Shown here piece after piece: positions 21,261 through 34,809 of a stretch of DNA of 64,000 bases; within the stretch, counting starts at the first letter, position 1, and the number at the start of each line of letters is the position of its first letter. The translations under genes and the position numbers were made by a program. The DNA comes from Cyanoderma ruficeps (Eukaryota; Chordata; Aves; Passeriformes; Timaliidae). The stretch spans positions 369,039 to 433,038 of the forward strand of contig VZDJ01000014.1 in NCBI GenBank assembly GCA_008694505.1, read 5' to 3'. Below the pieces are notes generated by a model. It searched no databases and was not told where the DNA came from. It saw only the letters and a list, made by a program, of their open reading frames with translations.

Positions 21261-24059
21261 TGACAGAGGAGGGATTGCCTGGACCCCTGGGAAATGTGAG
21301 GCACCTGGCAGAGGGCAGGAGCCCACGGTGCCCAGCCACGTGCAGGGACGTGCACAGGGCAGAGCAAACCTGCTGCCACCCTCGCCCGTGGTGAGGCACA
21401 AACATCTCCTTTTCTCTTCTTCCCCACTCATTTTTTTGGGTGGAGGCTCTGGCTGCTTCAGCTTCCTGTTCTGTAAAGACGTGGGTTATCCTTCTCTTTC
21501 ATCCTAGATGAAAGGAGGTGGTTACATGCACCAGTTTCCAAATCAGCTCCCAGCAAGAAAAAAAAATAAAAAAAATCATTAAGAGGGTTCAGGTCTGCCT
21601 TGCAGCCGAGCTGGGGACTTGCTCAGTCAGCAGCAGGGAGGAAACGTGTCCCACATATCTTCCAAGAGCGACTGGGAGCACTGGAAGCACCAGGTTTTCA
21701 GTGGAAGGTCACTAGATGGCCCCAGATCTTCCTCTGCAGCAGCCACCAGGAATTCCAGCTCTGGGAGCCTCATCCTACAGCCTGACCCCAAAGGAGCAGC
21801 ACGTCCTGATGAGAAGGGCACCAGACGAGAGCCGGGGGTACTTGCCAAGATGTCTTGAGTGAAGCACTTGCCCCTGATGGCTTCTCCTGCTCCTGGCCTT
21901 TGGCTGTGGAGGGCAGGAGAGCCTGGAGCGTGTCTGGGCAGTGCCAGAGACACTGACCTCACACAGACAAAGGCCAAGAAGTCTGATTGTGCACAAACTC
22001 ACATCATCCCGCTGCCAGGCTGCTGCAAAACCCTCAGAGGGGGAAAAGCCATCCACATTTATCCCTCGGGTTAAATCCCTGCTGGCTCTGGGGCCTGCGG
22101 GGCCTGTTTTGTCGGAGCTGTAATGAGCCCACACAGGTCAGGCTCCTCTGCGTCTCTGGTTCAGTTTAAGCTGTTTGGGCAGGGCCAGAATTAGATTCTG
22201 TGAGCAGTCACATGGCTCTAAATCACCACTAAATTCCTCTGGAATTGAGCAGATGCTCCTGTGGAGAGCACGCCAAAGGAAGAGCTGGTTTGGTAGCCCA
22301 GCCCTGCCCTGAGTGATGGCCCCAAAAAAGGGGCACAAAGGTACACGGGGGGCTCTGGGAGTGCTGGGGTAAGTGATCAGTTAATGGAGGCAAACGATCT
22401 TTTCCTTTCTCCTGGCTCGGATCTTTGTTCAAGTGGTGAAATGGGACCCGTTCCCTGTAATTGCTCGGCTCTTGCACACAACTGCTGTCTCCCACGTGTG
22501 GCTTGTTGACATTTAAATAAATTGCAATTATTCCGACAAAGTAGATTGCGGGGACTCCAGAGAAAATGGGTCAAAAATACCGTCCAGGAGCATCTGCAAT
22601 GTATTGAAGACATGATTATCACAGGGCAGGATGGGGAGGAGAGGAGGTGTTGACAAGAATGGAGGCAGCTTGGGGCTGGACACAGCCCAGCACAGCCCCA
22701 AACCGTGGTGGGATCCAGCAGGAGCCAAAACCTCCCGGCCCTGGGGAAGAGGAGACAGCCCTGGTGCAAAGGGAGAACCCAGAGGGGATGGGAGCAAACA
22801 GGGAACCTCCTGAACTCTGTGAGTGAAGACCACCTTGGCCAAAGTCTTCAGGTCTCCTCTCTGTCCTTCTGCAGGAGCATTCAGGGATTTCAGAGGGGGC
22901 TGAGGGCTGCGAGTTCCCATCTCACAGTCCCTGAGGCTGGGAGAGGGGAGCCCTGCTGACCACCCAGACTCCAGATTTTCCTCTCTCTTCACTCCCCAGG
23001 GCCTTTTCTGTACCCCATTCCCTTCTTCCTTGCCCTCCAGTCTCTTGGGGAGGATTTGTCCTTTTGCCCACATCAGTCTGAGTTCCTGAGACCCAGACTG
23101 CAAACTCTGGAGTTCTCCTTCCACCTGGGGGTTCCACAAGCAATCCAGGACTGCAGCTCCCTGCTGCCTTGCCAGGTGGAGGATACAAGAGGTTATATAC
23201 AACAGGTTCTTTGATCCCACACCTGCCACAGCTCCTTGTCCAGCCCCAAAGACAGACCTGCCCCTCGTGTGGGTCACTGACAGCACAGAAAAATAGATCT
23301 CGGGCAGAAATAGAGCACTGAGTGCAAGCAAAGAGATGAAGATTTTAGAGAACACTGCAGAAGGGTGGGAGCCATCACAAGAAGAACAAGGACAACGCAG
23401 AAATGCACCTTCAGAAAGGTCTCCCAGCGTACCCCCACTCCTTCCTTCTCTCCCATCCTACTGGAAAGGCTTTGCCTTCTCCCCACACCACAGACCTCTT
23501 CCTTGTTTTGCTTCCCAATATATCAAAACGTCTCCCTGCAAGTGTAAAACTCTTTAGATGAGGGGAAAATAAAATCGATTTGAAATCCCGGCTGCTGGGA
23601 GTCTCTGGCACACACACACACACTGTCTGCTGACATTTTCTGTAGCTCTTTTCCCAGTGAAATCTGTCTCAAGCACAGCCCAAGGGGGCCAGCAACAAAT
23701 CAGTCGCCTGGTACACAAGTGATTCTTTTAACTACAGGTCCAACACAACTGCACTGGAAACCACAGCTTTAGTCTCCCGTGGATCATTAAACAAAAAGGG
23801 CTGTTTGTTCAAAAGGCGCAGGTTTTTAGGGATTTGTGGTCCTGAACCAACCTGGGTTCGTTGCATATTCAATCCCGGTTTGTTCTGACAAGCAGTGGAG
23901 CATTCCCATCAGACTGGCATTCCTCTGGGCACCGAGCAGTCACCATCTGAGTGGGGAACTGCCTGAAAGAGGGGAGCTTCTGCTGTCAAACACTCCGTGA
24001 GGGAGGGACAACACTTGTGCCTTATGCTTTCCCCTCCTTTCTCAGCTTTCTTCACCATT
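21261..24059. other. unclassified DNA, including a long minus-strand frame of doubtful meaning
   Basis: No recognised exon over 2.8 kb. The minus frame 23355-22528 (275 codons) is the longest frame in the window not explained by a tandem repeat. Its N-terminus (MFSKIFISLLALSALFLPE) looks hydrophobic, like a signal peptide, but the rest is low-information proline/glycine-rich sequence without a known domain. A short (CA)n tract lies at about 23610-23624. I do not call a gene. Confidence 0.4.
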
Positions 24060-27000
24060 AACCACATTTTTAAAGTCGGTTTTTTACAGATAGAAGAGAA
24101 AGCCTTTTTTTAGCCATTCGATTTCCAGCAGCTGAAGTTTCAAAGTAAGGTGAAAAATCTCCAGTACAGAGCTTTGAGTCCCTCCCGAGATCCCCCACCA
24201 CCCACTCCTGCTATGGGGATCCAGGAATCCAGAGCTGAGCTCAGCAAGCCCCAACACTCCTCCAGTGGAGCTGCTCCTGGAGGTTTGGGTGAGGGCACAG
24301 TGAGGCCACACAGGCAAAAAGAGACTTTCAGCTCCTGCCACCCGAGTGACAGCGACCAACTGACTGATTCCCAATGACAGAAGCCAGAGGGAGATGAAAT
24401 GAGAAGCTGCATGCAGGGAGCAGACCCAAAAGGAAGGGGAGGAGTTCAGGCAGGTTGTTAATGTTCCACGACCCAGCCCTGAGACAAAGGCAGGGGTGAT
24501 GCCACAGGCCTGCAGACACGAGAAGCGCTGCTGAGCACCCAGAGGCAACAGAGGGGACGAGTTTGTTCTGTCCTGGGAACCTCCAAAACTGCCTCCAGGG
24601 CAAAACCAGGTTCTGATTCACGTCCTGCTGTGGCTCCAAGCCCTGGCACGGTGGTGATACCCAGGTGGGAGAGTGTCTCTGACTCTCTCTTACACCTTTC
24701 CTTTGGGAGAGGCCTGGAAATCTGGATTCAGGGCGACCCAACTGCACTCAGCATGAATGTTCAGCTCCAGCTTGCAAAGAACTTCAGTGTGAGGAAGGGA
24801 CACACATCAGATCCCCCAAAACCCTGTGTGAATTCTTGTCAAGGCAAAGCTGAAATGCTGCAGAAAACTTCCAGAACAGCAGATTTCAGGAGCATATCCT
24901 ACATCATCATTGCCATGATGCCAATGATGAGCTCGAGGTGGTGCAAGGGAGGCTGGCAAGGCAAAGCTGCACGTGTGAGCAAGGGAGACAAACAGGACAG
25001 TGTGGTCTGCAGGGCAGGACACAGGCAGGGACCCACGGGGGATCCTGACCTGTTCCCGTGCTCCCCAGGGCCTGCAATGACACCTGGACCCACACCCAGC
25101 CCCGGGAGAAGCCACAGCCTCTTCTCTGGAGCAGCTGGGGACACCTCTGGGTAAGGTCATCTCCTGCCAGAGCAGAGGAGGAGGAGCAGGACCATGGAGA
25201 AAATGGCACGAAGAGGCATCATCTCCCTCTTCAACACATTCCAAGCACAGGGGAAGGGTTTGGCTGACTGAGGGATAGAACCATCTGAGCAGTGACACAG
25301 ATTTTCATTAAACCAAAGGAAGTCCTTGCTGTGCTTCCTTCAGTCCAGCTCCAGGCTGCCTTTTATTGGGAAGGAATTAACACTGCAGGTTTGGGTCCCC
25401 TCCCCTGCTCCCCACAACAAAAGAAAAGCATCAAATCTCAGCTGGAAATACCAAAAACTCCTTGAGCCAGAGCAATGGGGTGGGGGGGAAGCAAAAAAAG
25501 GGGAAGGAATCAGGGTTAAAAACATTTGGTACAGGAGCTGGTTTAAATCTGCCAGGGTGACTCCTCAATTCCCTCCCAAAATACACATGCCTGGACACAC
25601 AGGCACACACACAAATAAACTGCATCTTGCTTTTTAGGGATTTGCTTTTTAGGGATTACCTAAGGGCAGTCCCCTAAATCCCCGAGACCTGTGGGGCGTT
25701 GCAGCCAGCGGGAATCATTTCCCAGCCTGACGAGTAGAGAGGGGAGAAAAACATGGGGGCAAAATATGGGAGCAATTCCCAGGAATTCCCCCTTCTCCCA
25801 GCAGGAACAGAACCCACAGGAGCAACACGGGGACTGCCACAGGCTGGCCCTGAGCATCAGTGCAGCCCCCTGCAAAGGAGAGCTCAGCTTTTACCTGCAG
25901 CAGCCGCAAAACCTCTCGGCAAACACCGAGGGCGCTTTTCACACTATCTCCTCCGACAGGAGGTGAGGCCAGCGGGAGGCAGAGGTCTCCACAGCAGGAT
26001 TCGCTTTGTGGAGCTGGGGAGATTGGGAAAAAAAAAAAAAAGGATGAAACGCTTCTGAGCGTGGCATAATTGGCTGCCTGTGCTGCTGGCTGGCAATCTC
26101 CCCGCTCACAGAGGCTGCAGTGACAGGTACACGGAACCTCCTGCTACCCAGGCTGTTCCAGGTCATTATCCAAATATGCCTGGAGCACCTTAAGGGGAGC
26201 TGGATTTATGTACTAACATGATGCAAACAGATCTTCATCTTTTCTCCAGACACACCAGGTACAGCAGCCTTGTTTGGGCAGGCTCTGGGAGGGTTTCCAG
26301 CCCTGCTCAGAGCCAGCAGGAGCTGCAGGGAGCCCTGGCTCCCCTGAGCTGCCTCGTGTGGCTCCAACACCCACCGGGGACGGGGCAGGCAGCCAAGTCC
26401 CAAACTGCATGTGGGGATACAGAGCTGGAAACGCTCGCGAAACCACTATTAGCATTTAATCTCGTATAAAAGGCATAAACCCTCTTTAGTAAACGCCAAA
26501 AATTAAGAGAATGAGCAGCAGCTCTAAGGTACTTTGACCAAGACATCAAACCTGCACAGCTGTAGCAAGGTTGAACTCACATATCAAAGGCTCTTCTGAA
26601 AACACAAACCACCTTATTTCTGCTGGGCACTATCCAGGGAGTGGGCTGCCTTCAGATCACTTTTGGACCACGCAACAAGGTGACACAAATACAGCCATCA
26701 AGTAAGATTCTGGCCTTGGACTATTTTCCTTTTTTAGTGGTTACATTAGTACTGAAAGGCCAGGAGTTCAGAAAAATACAGACTGAAAATATCATCCTGC
26801 AAAGCTGAGAAGAAAGATCTCTGCAACACAAAAAAAAAACCCTCTGTGACTTCTGAAAATAACAGAGCCCGAGTTATTTGGGCTTGGAAAAGATCCATGG
26901 ATACACATGGATACATGCACTGGCCCTTGACAAAGTGGACCTGAATCCATCATTTCTGGCCCAAGGCAATCCAGACAGCTTCAGGTGGGAGGAAGAGAAG
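24060..27000. other. unclassified DNA, no gene seen
   Basis: No gene or transposon recognised. A poly-A tract lies at 26028-26042. An AT-richer, unremarkable stretch covers about 26440-26900. Frames are short and overlapping. Confidence 0.5.
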
Positions 27001-27050
27001 AAAATGTAGTTTCAGATATATATATATATTTATTTTTTTTTGGCAGTGGA
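27001..27050. repeat. (TA)n and poly-T simple repeat
   Basis: A short run of alternating TA at about 27017-27029 is followed by a T-rich tract to about 27041. It is simple sequence with no further feature. Confidence 0.75.
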
Positions 27051-29411
27051 GAAGTTTCAAACCAATTTCTCCTGGAATGAAACATGACAGCATTTCCAAG
27101 GGCTTGATGGAAACAAGTCTTCCTGCAAGTCCTCAGACCGAGCTGTTTCATTTCATTTGTGGAACAAATGGGGAGAAATGATTTTTAAGTCGGTTCACAA
27201 GAAAACTGCCATCTCCTGCAGGGTGTGCAGCCTGGTGGGAGCCGGGAATCCCTTCCAGGGCAGCAGCACAAAGCCCCTGGAAGCACCTGAGGAGGCAGAG
27301 GCTGTTGTCTCCTTCTGAGGAAGCAGGCAGGTCCTTTGGATGGTGATCAGCGGCAGGAAGCTCATTTAGTGGTTTTAATTGCCTTTCTGGAGGTCGCTGC
27401 TGCCAGCAGCTCAGGAGGGGACAGGGCTGGCTCGGCTGAGCTGCACCAGCATCATCTTCATGCACTGCTGAGCACGTGGAGCTGAGCTGAAACCCGCCCT
27501 GTGTGCCTGAGACAGGCAAGAGCAGAGCCCCAAGGGGAAGGGATGGAAGGAAAGGAGCTGGTGGCACCCTCAGCCCTCTCACAGCCTCTCGCTGTCCTCA
27601 CTCTCCCCCACCCAAGGTCTGAGGAGGCAGAGGGGCTGCACACACACAGGGAGGGGGCTGAAAGAGCCCAGAATGTTCTCCGTGCTCCTGGCAGAGGGGT
27701 CAGAGCTGCTGCTCCTCCCACTGCAAGTGTCTCACATCCGACCAGTGAAGGAGAAGCGGCTGGACAAGAGCCCTGAGCCACACCTGGAGGTGGTTCTTGA
27801 TAAAGACACCAAAAGCCTCGGTGTCATCCAGCTGCAGAGTGCTGGACTGCAGGAGAGTCCTGGGGGAAATTCTCCAGGCTGTTATGCATGAGGTGAGATG
27901 AGTTGATCTCAGTGTCTTTAATATGTGTGAATTTCTTTCCATCTTCACAAAGCAGCATATGCTCTGGATGGGCTGGAATTCCACTGAAATGGGTCAGCGG
28001 AAAAACAGATCCTTCTTACAAGGCAACACTGCAGTGCCTTCATTTAAAAAGGAGCAACCAAAAAAAAAAGAAAAAAGGAACAGAATCTGGGTAAGAGAGA
28101 AACCCTTTGCTGCATTTGATATTATCAAAGCCTTCTGTCCTGGAATGTGAACTGTGAGATGTGTGGCACAGTGATCCCGACCTCCAGCCCTGCAGCTGTC
28201 AGACCCAGAGCCCTCCAGCAGCGCTGGTGGCACTCCCAGCACAGCTCTTTGCCAGGGTGGGACAGAGCCTGGCCCAGGATTATTGACTTCTCTGGAGGCA
28301 GCACTATCCTGGCATTTCAAATAAACCCCAGCAGACAATACATGACAGGGGGGAAAAGGGCAGCTCTGGGTGCTGCTGAGGCAGAACAGGGATGGAGCTG
28401 TGTATCCTGAATCCCGGATCTCCTACGGCACCTCGGGGATGTGCCTTGTCCCAGCAACCAGGAGAGAAGCTGAGGGAAGTTAAGGAACATGTGAGGTCTG
28501 GAAAAGGCCGTGCTGGGAGGTGGTACAGGCGAGTCTCCCAGAAGGATTCATGGCTTCTGCAGAAATGATGCAATGGCAGCGTGTTAATTGTCACCAAATC
28601 ACTCAGAGAAGCGAGAGATGAGAAAACAGCAGCTACTGGGAAAGGAACCCTGGTTTTTCTGTGTCCCAGAGCTCAAGCAGAAGGGAAATGGTAAATGCAG
28701 AGCTTCTAATTTATGCCAAAAATGAGGATAACTTGAACTATTCGATACAAGCCCCCGTGCAGAAAATGAACTGGGAGTGATGGGGAAAGGGGATGCAAAG
28801 TCTCCTGGGCTCAGCCAGCTTGGAGCAGCCAAAGCCTCATGAACCCACCACAGCCCTGGTGAGGAGAGAGCCCAGGCTGCTCCACACACTCGTTTTTGAT
28901 CAGGGCACCAGTGGAAGCACCAGCACGACCCGTGAGGAACCTCCTCTGACAGTTCTGCCTCGGGGGAACGCCCCAACTTTGTGCTGAACTGAGTGCCAGG
29001 AGCCCTCCCCTCCTCTGAGGAAGTTCCTACCCCATAAACCAAGGTCCACTGCACCCACTCTATTAAGCAATAACCAGGTTCCAGCCCGGCCTCAAAGGAT
29101 GACTTACAGACCTCATTTATCAGGCAGTTCTTTGCAGTTTCTTGCACATTTTATTGCAGCCTTTTCCTGCACAAACATGGTTCAGTTTATTGCTGGGAGA
29201 GTCACCAGACTGTGACCCAGAGGGGAGCAGCTGCTGATCCAGCACTGGGAGCTATTGACTCCGCCACCAGAACACCAAGGTGAATTTAATTGTCACCCCA
29301 TTTAATTTACAGCTCGCCAGGAGCAATTAGGGCGGCCCGTGGCCCCATCTGCAGCCTGTCCACTGGAGACATTTCCCTCCACGCAGAGAACCAGCACTAA
29401 GCCTTGACAGC
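27051..29411. other. unclassified DNA, no gene seen
   Basis: No recognised exon or dispersed repeat. An A-rich run lies at 28057-28078. The 182-aa minus frame ending near 28599 has no family resemblance. Confidence 0.5.
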
Positions 29412-29950
29412 AGCACATAAAAACTGCTTGGAGAGTCCATGTGAGACTTGAGTGATCTGTAGATCCTGAGCGGGCCAAAGGTGGGAAATTCAACCTTGAG
29501 CACTCACAGTTGATATTGGCTATAATTAAAAGGAGAGAGGCAACTTCCCTGAGGCCCCATCCCACTGACATGGACAGCATCACAGCAGCAGAGAGCCTCA
29601 CCTTTGATCTCCAAAATCCATCCTGGATGGAGATGGAGGACAGGATACACCTGCCCATGGGGCCAGAAACCTCCAAAGCTNAGCACATAAAAACTGCTTG
29701 GAGAGTCCATGTGAGACTTGAGCGATCTATAGATCCTGAGCGGGCCAAAGGTGGGAAATTCAACCTTGAGCACTCACAGTTGATACTGGCTGTAATTAAA
29801 AGGAGAGAGGCAACTTCCCTGAGGCCCCATCCCACTGACATGAACAGCATCACAGCAGCAGAGAGCCTCACCTTTGATCTCCAAAATCCATCCTGGATGG
29901 AGATGGAGGACAGGATACACCTGCCCATGGGGCCAGAAACCTCCAAAGCT
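29412..29950. repeat. 269-bp direct duplication separated by a single N
   Basis: Copy 1 is 29412-29680 and copy 2 is 29682-29950. They have equal length, no indels and only five differences, all transitions. The only base between them is the N at 29681. This is the pattern expected when two overlapping contig ends or two haplotypes are joined without merging. A genuine recent tandem duplication is the alternative. The 232-263 aa frames here are two translations of the same 90 codons. Confidence 0.93.
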
Positions 29951-32329
29951 GCACCAGGCATGGAAACCTTCCTTCCTTGGCCTGCCTCACACAATCCCAT
30001 CGCAGGATGTTTTTATCTTGCCAGGCTGACACCATCTCCATTTCCCCTGCAGGACCTTCCTCAGGGATGTCCAAGCCCTGCAGAGGTGAAGAGGCCCCTG
30101 CTCCCCTCACAGCAGGATGGGGCTGATGCCGTGGGCTTCAGAGAGCTTTGGGCACAGGCAGCTTCACCACCCAGCTCCCTGTTCCTCCTCAAACACAGGG
30201 GACAGAGACTGAGCCCTTTAAAACTCTCAGACCTTCCCTCATCCAGCCCGTGTCTCAGCCTCTTCCTTTTCCAGGTCAGGTTTTCCCACCCCAAGTTCTG
30301 ACACTTGGTTTTCCCTCTCACCAACCCGTTCCCACTGCCCTTTTTCACTTCTCACAGTGCTCCCCTTTCTCTCCTGCTCACAGAGGAATTCCTGGGGCCC
30401 TTCCCAAGGCCAGCTCTGTCTCTGCTCCCAGGCAGGCTGGCACAGCCAGGCAGGAGCTCTCCGGGGTGATCAGCAGAGCAGGGCTGGTTATTGTCGGTCC
30501 TGCAGCACAGCAATCAACACAGGCCCTGGAATGCTGCAAGATGGATTGGAGCTACTTAAGGGTACAAGGAGATGGGATCAGTAATTTGGAAGGGAAGGAG
30601 CCTGACTCACCCAGGGCTCTGTGCAGGCAGCCCTGAGCTCACACAGCCTCTGGTGCGAGGCTGGGGATGAGCAGCCCCGGCCAAACCCACGCTGGGAGCA
30701 CCAACACCTCCAATGGAAAGGGAAATTTCCCAGTGGAAATGGGATGTGGCCATGCTGAGGCAAAAGGAGCAAGGCCCAGCTCTTCTGGGCTGCTCCTGTT
30801 CCTTTCTTGTTATCAGCAGAGATCACACTCTCGCTCTGTGGTTTTGCACCGGAACAATTCTGCTCTTTGGTGCTTCTCCCTTCCAAATGTTCTGGGAAAA
30901 TAAAGACCCAGCTCTTCCCATCGCCTCTGCACCAAAACCTGAGCAGACTGCAAAGTCCCAGAGGCTTCGAGCTACCTGCTCTCCCACTTAATCACAGAGA
31001 TTGATTCCACACCTCCCTTAAAGAGATGAGGCGTGAGCAGGTACAAGACTCCTTCCCTGACCCGAAAACGTTCTTTCTCCACAAATCTCTCCTCTGCTTT
31101 CTTGAAATCAGCAGAGAGGCTGCTCCAAGAATTTAAGAAATGATCTATCAACAAGGTAAAAAGTCTCCCACGAGCCCCAGGAGCTCTGGGAAGGAGGGAA
31201 CGTTGGTAAAGCTGGCCTGGCACCTGAGGTGTTGGGAATTATCCTCCACAGAGGCATCTCCTGCCCAAAAAGCATGTGACAGTGATCCAAAAGAAGGAAA
31301 AAATAAATTAAGTTTTGTCTTTCACTGACTCAAGTGTCTTTTTCTCTCCCTGAAATCGTGAATGCTTCTGTGGAGAAGCCCAAGAATCTGACAGAAGGAG
31401 CAGAGAAAAAATCCAGGACACCAAAGCAGGGGAAATGACCACTTTCCAGGGACCTGAGGTGCTTGGAGACCAGGGCACATCCAGGATTTCCTATTTACCC
31501 ATTCCACAAAGCATCCCCTTATTACTCTTGTTTATTGACTAAGTGTAAACTACTGGAGCAGCTCAGGGATGGAGATCTGAGTGGATTTCTTTCTGACCTC
31601 TGCGCCCCTCTGCCACAAGGCTGGAGGAAAGAGGGGGGAAAAAAGCTGACCTGGCCCCGACTGCTCTAATTAACTGGAATCCTGATTGATTTTGATATGT
31701 AGCTCTGGCCTCATTCATCAGCACCACATTTTCCCCAGATAAGGAGAGGAGCTGTGCATCAGCCCAGCCCACCCCGAGCAGCACAGGGCTGGTGCAGCAG
31801 GAGCAGAGCCTTTAGTGCCTCTCCTCACCTGGAGACACCTCAGCACCTTTCCCATTCTGACCCCTCAATAGTTCACACCTTCTAAGGAAAATCATTCACC
31901 CTCTGTTTGGGCATAGAGCAAAGACAATCCAAAGGGCTCAGCCTGGTTTGAATTTGAGGTTTGGGGCTGCAGGAGGTCCTGACCCCACCAGAATCAAGGC
32001 CAGAAGGGTGATTGCAGAGGGCAGGTCTCTCAGCTCACCTCCTGCAGGACTGGGGGTGCAGCTCCTGTAAGGACACAGCAAAGGCCACCAGGGCCACGTG
32101 CAAGGTCAGTCCGTGGAAATCAAACAGGGAGACTGAGATAGGATAAAACGAGGCTAAAGATGGAGATTTTCATTCAGAGAAGGAAGAGGGAGCCTCAGCA
32201 GAGCCCTGCAGTCCAAAGGAAGAGGCTCCAAGAATTTTGCCCATTGGATTTGAAAACCCCTTTCAGCTGTCAGTTTGATTTTGCTCTCCTTCAAGCATGT
32301 GATGGGGAGAGAAAATGAACACAAGAAAA
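29951..32329. other. unclassified DNA, no gene seen
   Basis: No recognised gene. A small AT-rich patch at about 31665-31725 contains ctaattaactgg and attgattttgatatg. Otherwise mixed composition with random overlapping frames. Confidence 0.5.
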
Positions 32330-32490
32330 GAGATACTGTCGATTTAATTGGCCATATTCATCACTGGAGCAAGAAAAATAACCCCAGCAATAGCCTGAGC
32401 TGAGTGACACACATTTAATTAGTATTTGGGAGGCATTTGCTTTGGCCAATGAAATAAACATATTAAATCTTCATCTCGACCTGACCTTTC
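32330..32490. other. AT-rich island, candidate conserved non-coding element
   Basis: Holds cgatttaattggccatattc, acatttaattagtatttggg and tggccaatgaaataaacata in non-repetitive DNA. The doubled ggccaat/ttggcca words are potential CCAAT-type sites. Regulatory role is inference. Confidence 0.35.
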
Positions 32491-33411
32491 CAGGAGATCT
32501 CTGGCCTAACCAGCACTGCCCAGTGCTGCTGACACCCCTGAGGCCTCAGGTCAGAGGTTTCCAGCTCAGCTGTTCCACTGAACCTTCCTCAAACCCTTCC
32601 TGGTGTGGATTGTCTGGGGCAGAGTCCTGGGAGCTCTTGGCCTCAAGTCAGTGGTGCCAAGGCAGAACCAGGCACTCGCTGGGGTCCAGGATCTGCCCTA
32701 TTGTTGGGATTCCCACTGCGTGGAACAAATTCCATGGAATCAGAGCAGTGACGTGCTCAAGGAGCAACATTGTACAAATGTTTGTTCAGATCTTCAAAGA
32801 GGCCTTTGCAAGATGCAGAACAAATAATGTTTCTGCAGGCACGGTCAGTCCTTCCAGCCAGGCAGGAGGACAAAGCCATCCCTCAGCACCTGAGCTCATC
32901 CTCTGACACCAGCACACGTTTTCTGGGCCTCTCTGGGGCAGGATTTGGGAGGCTTTGATGGCAGAGTGTCCCTTTGCACCACAAGGTCAAACCATCCATT
33001 TCCTCCTGCCCGGGGCCTCCCGATTTACCCTCTTGTAACTCCCTCAACTCCACCGGAAGGATTTTGGCACCACTGCCTCTCTTTTCTTTTTCAAGTCCCT
33101 TCCCACAGAGTGAGGAGACACCTGGCAGAGCTGCTCTGCCTGGAAATCCATCCCTGGGCTGTTTTATCTCTATTAGTCCTCGCAGCAGATGACAGGGGAG
33201 CACGAGCAGAGACAGCGTGGGATGAGACATTCACCCAGCTGCTGGTTCAAAGGCAAGTCATCATTTATAACACTCCCAGCTATTCCAGCTCTACCTACTC
33301 CTTCTCACTTAAAAGGAAGAAAGAGGAGCAAGCCACTTCTAGTTCTGGATATTTAATTTTTTTTTTCATGGAGATGTTTATTTTGGTGCCTGTGCTCTGG
33401 GGCAGCAGTTT
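32491..33411. other. unclassified DNA up to the assembly gap
   Basis: No recognised exon or repeat. A T-run at about 33356-33366 precedes the gap. Confidence 0.5.
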
Positions 33412-33532
33412 NNNNNNNNNNNNNNNNNNNNNNNNNNNNNNNNNNNNNNNNNNNNNNNNNNNNNNNNNNNNNNNNNNNNNNNNNNNNNNNNNNNNNNNNN
33501 NNNNNNNNNNNNNNNNNNNNNNNNNNNNNNNN
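33412..33532. other. assembly gap (121 N)
   Basis: An uninterrupted run of 121 N. The right flank starts directly with a gagag/ggaga simple repeat, so the missing sequence is probably simple-repeat or GC-rich DNA that did not assemble. The true length is unknown. Confidence 0.98.
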
Positions 33533-33555
33533 GAGAGGAGAGGAGAGGAGAGGAG
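33533..33555. repeat. (GAGAG)n/(GGAGA)n simple repeat at gap edge
   Basis: At least four copies of gagag follow the gap directly. The array probably extends into the unsequenced interval. Confidence 0.85.
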
Positions 33556-34809
33556 CCTCCCTGGGGACCCCGGGGCCCTGCTGAGCTCCACGTGTGCACC
33601 CTGTCATTGATAAGTGAGCCCTGCACTGGGAATGAATTCAAATGAATATTGAATCAATCTGCTAAAAGGTTTTCTCTCCGTTGTGCCAGTGGGGCCAGCC
33701 CACACACACCTCACTGAGGTGACAGACCCCCCCAAAGCCCAGGCCCAGCCAGCCCAGGGCCTCTGCAGCCCCTGGGAGCCAGAGCAAAGGGATGGGGAAG
33801 CTGCTGTGCTGAACACCCCCAGCAGTGTCACAGCCTGCAGGTGACACCAGCCCCATCCTCCCCTGAGCCTTTGGAAACGGCTCCACCTTGCCCAGGTTAA
33901 AGGCACATTTCCTCCACACGCTCACTCCCAGCACCTGCAGCAAGAGCCAGGCCCTGAGCAGGTCAGAGAGGAATTGGAAGTGGCCCTCACCTCTCCCATG
34001 GTGATGCTGGTGGGTCTGTAGAGCCTGGACAGGGTCCTGGCCTTGCTGCAGCCCCACCAGCAAACCTGGGTGCTCAAAGGGGCACCACAGAGCAGGCACT
34101 GGCACCCCAAGGCACCTCCCCTGCTGTGCCAAGGGGAGCTCAGAGTCCCTCGGAGTCCCAAACCTCCCTGAAAATAACCTGGGCACGTTTCCAGCCCATC
34201 ACTAGGATGACACAGAACCGACTCATCCCCAGAGACTGCAAATGGCCTGATCCAAATTCCTCTGAAGTCCACGGCAAGGCTCATTACCTCCATCTGGCAT
34301 TAGCTCTGGCTCTTTGCTCACGAGAGCTCCGGGGAGGAACTCCCTCTGCAAGGAGCTCCAGCACAACCGACTGGGGAAGGATTTTTTTCCATCCCGGAGC
34401 TGGGAATGCCCCAGACCCTTCCCCACCCAAGGTGGGCACATCGGCACCGTCCCAGCCGTTCAGGCTGGGCCCAATAGAGGGCAACAATATCACACGAACC
34501 GCTTCATTAGACTAATTGTGAAAGGCCAGGTGAGAACCTCTGCCCATCTCCCCCCAGGTCGGGTTTATCCCTCGGTGCAGAGGCAGCCCAGGGCTCCAGA
34601 CAGGATGGCATGGTCAGGATGAACAGCTCCAGGAGAACAGCTCCAGGAAGAACAGCTCCGGGACGTTTGAGTTTTGGATGTCTTTCAGCCAGTTGTTGTC
34701 GATTTGCCCCTTAATGTGGGACCCTGCAAATCTCCTGACCCCGCAACTGTCCTCCCCTGGGTCCCAACAGAGCCCACTCAGAGCTTGTCCCTCACCCTTG
34801 CAGGCTCCT
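33556..34809. other. unclassified DNA, no gene seen
   Basis: No exon recognised. A small tandem of ggagaacagctcc-type units (about 34619-34662) precedes the next minisatellite. Confidence 0.5.

Noticed and set aside
29302..30301. 232-aa and 263-aa frames on opposite strands
   Set aside because: They contain the same sequence twice because of the 269-bp duplication around N 29681. Neither resembles a known protein.
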